Part shown: positions 6,726 to 7,609 of the stretch, one piece after another
Numbering within the stretch: position 1 is the stretch's first letter
Layout of the letters: every line of letters begins with the position of its first letter
DNA from: an uncultured Acetatifactor sp.
GTDB taxonomy: Bacteria > Bacillota > Clostridia > Lachnospirales > Lachnospiraceae
Direction: 5' to 3'
Assembly (NCBI GenBank): GCA_910586435.1
Contig: CAJUGT010000168.1
Span: 1-7,609, forward strand
DNA length: 7,609 nucleotides
Position numbers and translations under genes: made by a program
The notes under the pieces: generated by a model
Database searches by the model: none
What the model saw: the letters and a program-made list of their open reading frames with translations, nothing else
Told to the model about the DNA's origin: nothing

Positions 6726-7514
6726 TTATTCCTTTCTAAATATATCAAGTGTGTGATGAGAGTAACCAACCATGTCTTGTCTTTCGCAAATGGCAAGGTG
6801 ATACTTTAGATACAGTTCGTACACTCGATCCTCCATTTGGTCTATGGTTTCTCTCATATGATTAGTGTATCCATCAGTAGCAATGAAATGGAGTTGAGTA
6901 ACACTGAACTCTGAACGGAGCTTCTCAATGTCTTCTTTTCGATGTAGCTCGAATATGTCCCACGGATTTGAAAAGGTATCGAATGTTTCTGTGTTGAGCA
7001 TACATTTTTCAATAATGTTGTAGATTTCGCCATGAACAAAACCGTATGACAAAACACTTGCATCACCCATACAATAAGCGGCAAAAACAATACCACCCTT
7101 CTTTGTCACTCGTATCGCTTCTGACAATGCTTTTAGCTTATCTTCGGTTGTGAATAGGTGGTACATCGGCCCAAGCAACAGAGTAATATCATAAGTATCG
7201 CTTTCAAAATCAGACAAATCCATAGCATTACCTTGCGTGATTGTTACGTGTTCGCCTGGGATTGTGTTTTGCTTGAAGATTTCGATATTATGTTCAACTA
7301 ATTCGACTGCATCCACTCGATAGCCTTTTTGTGCCAAAGCGTGACTATATCGGCCTGTTGCCGCACCAATCTCCATGACTCGCATATTCGGCTTGAGATA
7401 CTTTTCAATATATTTCATAGTAGTAATATACTCTACCATTCCGTGTTTTGAAATAAGCCGGCCTTCTTCATCATATCTCTCATAATAATTTGTTAAATAG
7501 TCTTTCGTTTCCAT
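6726..7514 (-). CDS. class I SAM-dependent methyltransferase, substrate unknown
   Basis: A cytoplasmic methyltransferase of 262 residues that would transfer a methyl group from S-adenosylmethionine. The Rossmann-fold motif I is VMEIGAATGRYS (46-57), with the acidic residue after strand 2 at Glu71 in VDAVELVEHNI. NAMDL (96-100) and YDITLLLGPMYHL (108-120) follow as the motif III/IV region, and RVTKKGGIVFAAY (135-147) as the post-IV strand. The C-terminal half (about 150-262) is likely the substrate cap and gives no target. The ATG at 7514 is supported by AGGAGA (7522-7527) 7 nt upstream, which is itself part of the hairpin repeat. The gene is intact and bracketed by direct repeats, suggesting recent arrival next to yraN. 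It could modify a small molecule, RNA or protein; DNA-methylase motifs such as DPPY are not seen. Confidence 0.88.
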   Translation of the reverse strand: METKDYLTNYYERYDEEGRLISKHGMVEYITTMKYIEKYLKPNMRVMEIGAATGRYSHALAQKGYRVDAVELVEHNIEIFKQNTIPGEHVTITQGNAMDLSDFESDTYDITLLLGPMYHLFTTEDKLKALSEAIRVTKKGGIVFAAYCMGDASVLSYGFVHGEIYNIIEKCMLNTETFDTFSNPWDIFELHRKEDIEKLRSEFSVTQLHFIATDGYTNHMRETIDQMEDRVYELYLKYHLAICERQDMVGYSHHTLDIFRKE

Positions 7515-7521
7515 ATCGAAA

Positions 7522-7553
7522 TCTCCTATTCCAGTTCCCGCTTGCGGGAACTT
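7522..7553 (-). repeat. 32-nt direct repeat, copy 2 (hairpin plus ribosome binding site of the methyltransferase)
   Basis: Near-identical to 6438-6469 and in the same orientation, 1,084 bp away. It contains the perfect palindrome AGTTCCCGCTTGCGGGAACT (7533-7552) and, on the minus strand, the GGAATAGGAGA used by the methyltransferase gene. In the mRNA the hairpin would end 5 nt before AGGAGA, leaving the site itself unpaired. Confidence 0.85.
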
Positions 7554-7609
7554 ATACCGCTTGCGGGAACTTATACCGCTTGCGGGAACTTGTACCGCTT
7601 GCGGGAACT
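7538..7609. repeat. 19-bp tandem repeat array (about 3.8 copies, runs off the window)
   Basis: The unit CCGCTTGCGGGAACTTATA repeats with exact 19-bp period at 7538, 7557, 7576 and 7595. The third unit has one A-to-G change (TTGTA) and the last is cut by the window end. Only the first unit is preceded by AGTTC and so forms the complete 20-nt hairpin; the others keep a short CCGC/GCGG stem. The array lies directly upstream of the methyltransferase ribosome binding site and may continue beyond the window. Confidence 0.9.

Noticed and set aside
7538..7609. CRISPR array
   Set aside because: The period is 19 bp with no unique spacers between repeats, and no cas gene is present; it is a simple tandem repeat.
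7553..7609. Repeated -10 promoter elements (TATAAG on the minus strand)
   Set aside because: No -35 boxes are spaced to match; the resemblance follows from the repeat unit itself.

Overview
The window looks like a chromosomal segment from a low-to-mid GC member of the Clostridia, most likely Lachnospiraceae. This is inferred from the long PRPP synthetase variant, the VanR/VanS-like two-component pair, the strong Shine-Dalgarno sites and the short hairpin repeats. No 16S or other decisive marker is present, so the placement is a judgement from protein style.

Left part (1-1700): the first codons of an unidentified minus-strand gene (1-34) diverge from a plus-strand PRPP synthetase gene (278-1471). 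The latter has a good sigma-A promoter (TTGACG, 17 bp, TATAAA) and a GGAGG ribosome binding site. Between this gene and the convergent histidine kinase gene lies a 230-bp intergenic stretch holding a nested inverted repeat (1485-1637) that may be a palindromic mobile repeat and/or a transcription barrier.

Central part (6428 down to 1702, minus strand): an apparent run yraN - pgeF - response regulator - sensor kinase. yraN and pgeF are 13 bp apart and the pgeF ribosome binding site overlaps the yraN stop. The regulator follows pgeF after 76 bp and the 895-residue kinase follows the regulator after 21 bp. The kinase has an approximately 375-residue extracytoplasmic region and six predicted membrane segments. 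The regulator and kinase form a normal phosphorelay pair, with a cell-envelope signal plausible but unproven.

Right part (6429-7609): accessory-looking DNA. A SAM-dependent methyltransferase gene (6726-7514) is bracketed by two near-identical 32-nt direct repeats 1,084 bp apart. Each has a 20-nt perfect hairpin and a GGAATAGGAGA ribosome binding site, one serving yraN and the other the methyltransferase. Between the methyltransferase and yraN lie a frameshifted coding remnant and an 88-bp imperfect palindrome. Upstream of the methyltransferase the hairpin opens into a 19-bp tandem array that runs off the window. This repeat-bracketed cassette is the most unusual part of the window. No CRISPR, tRNA, rRNA, integrase or transposase gene was seen.
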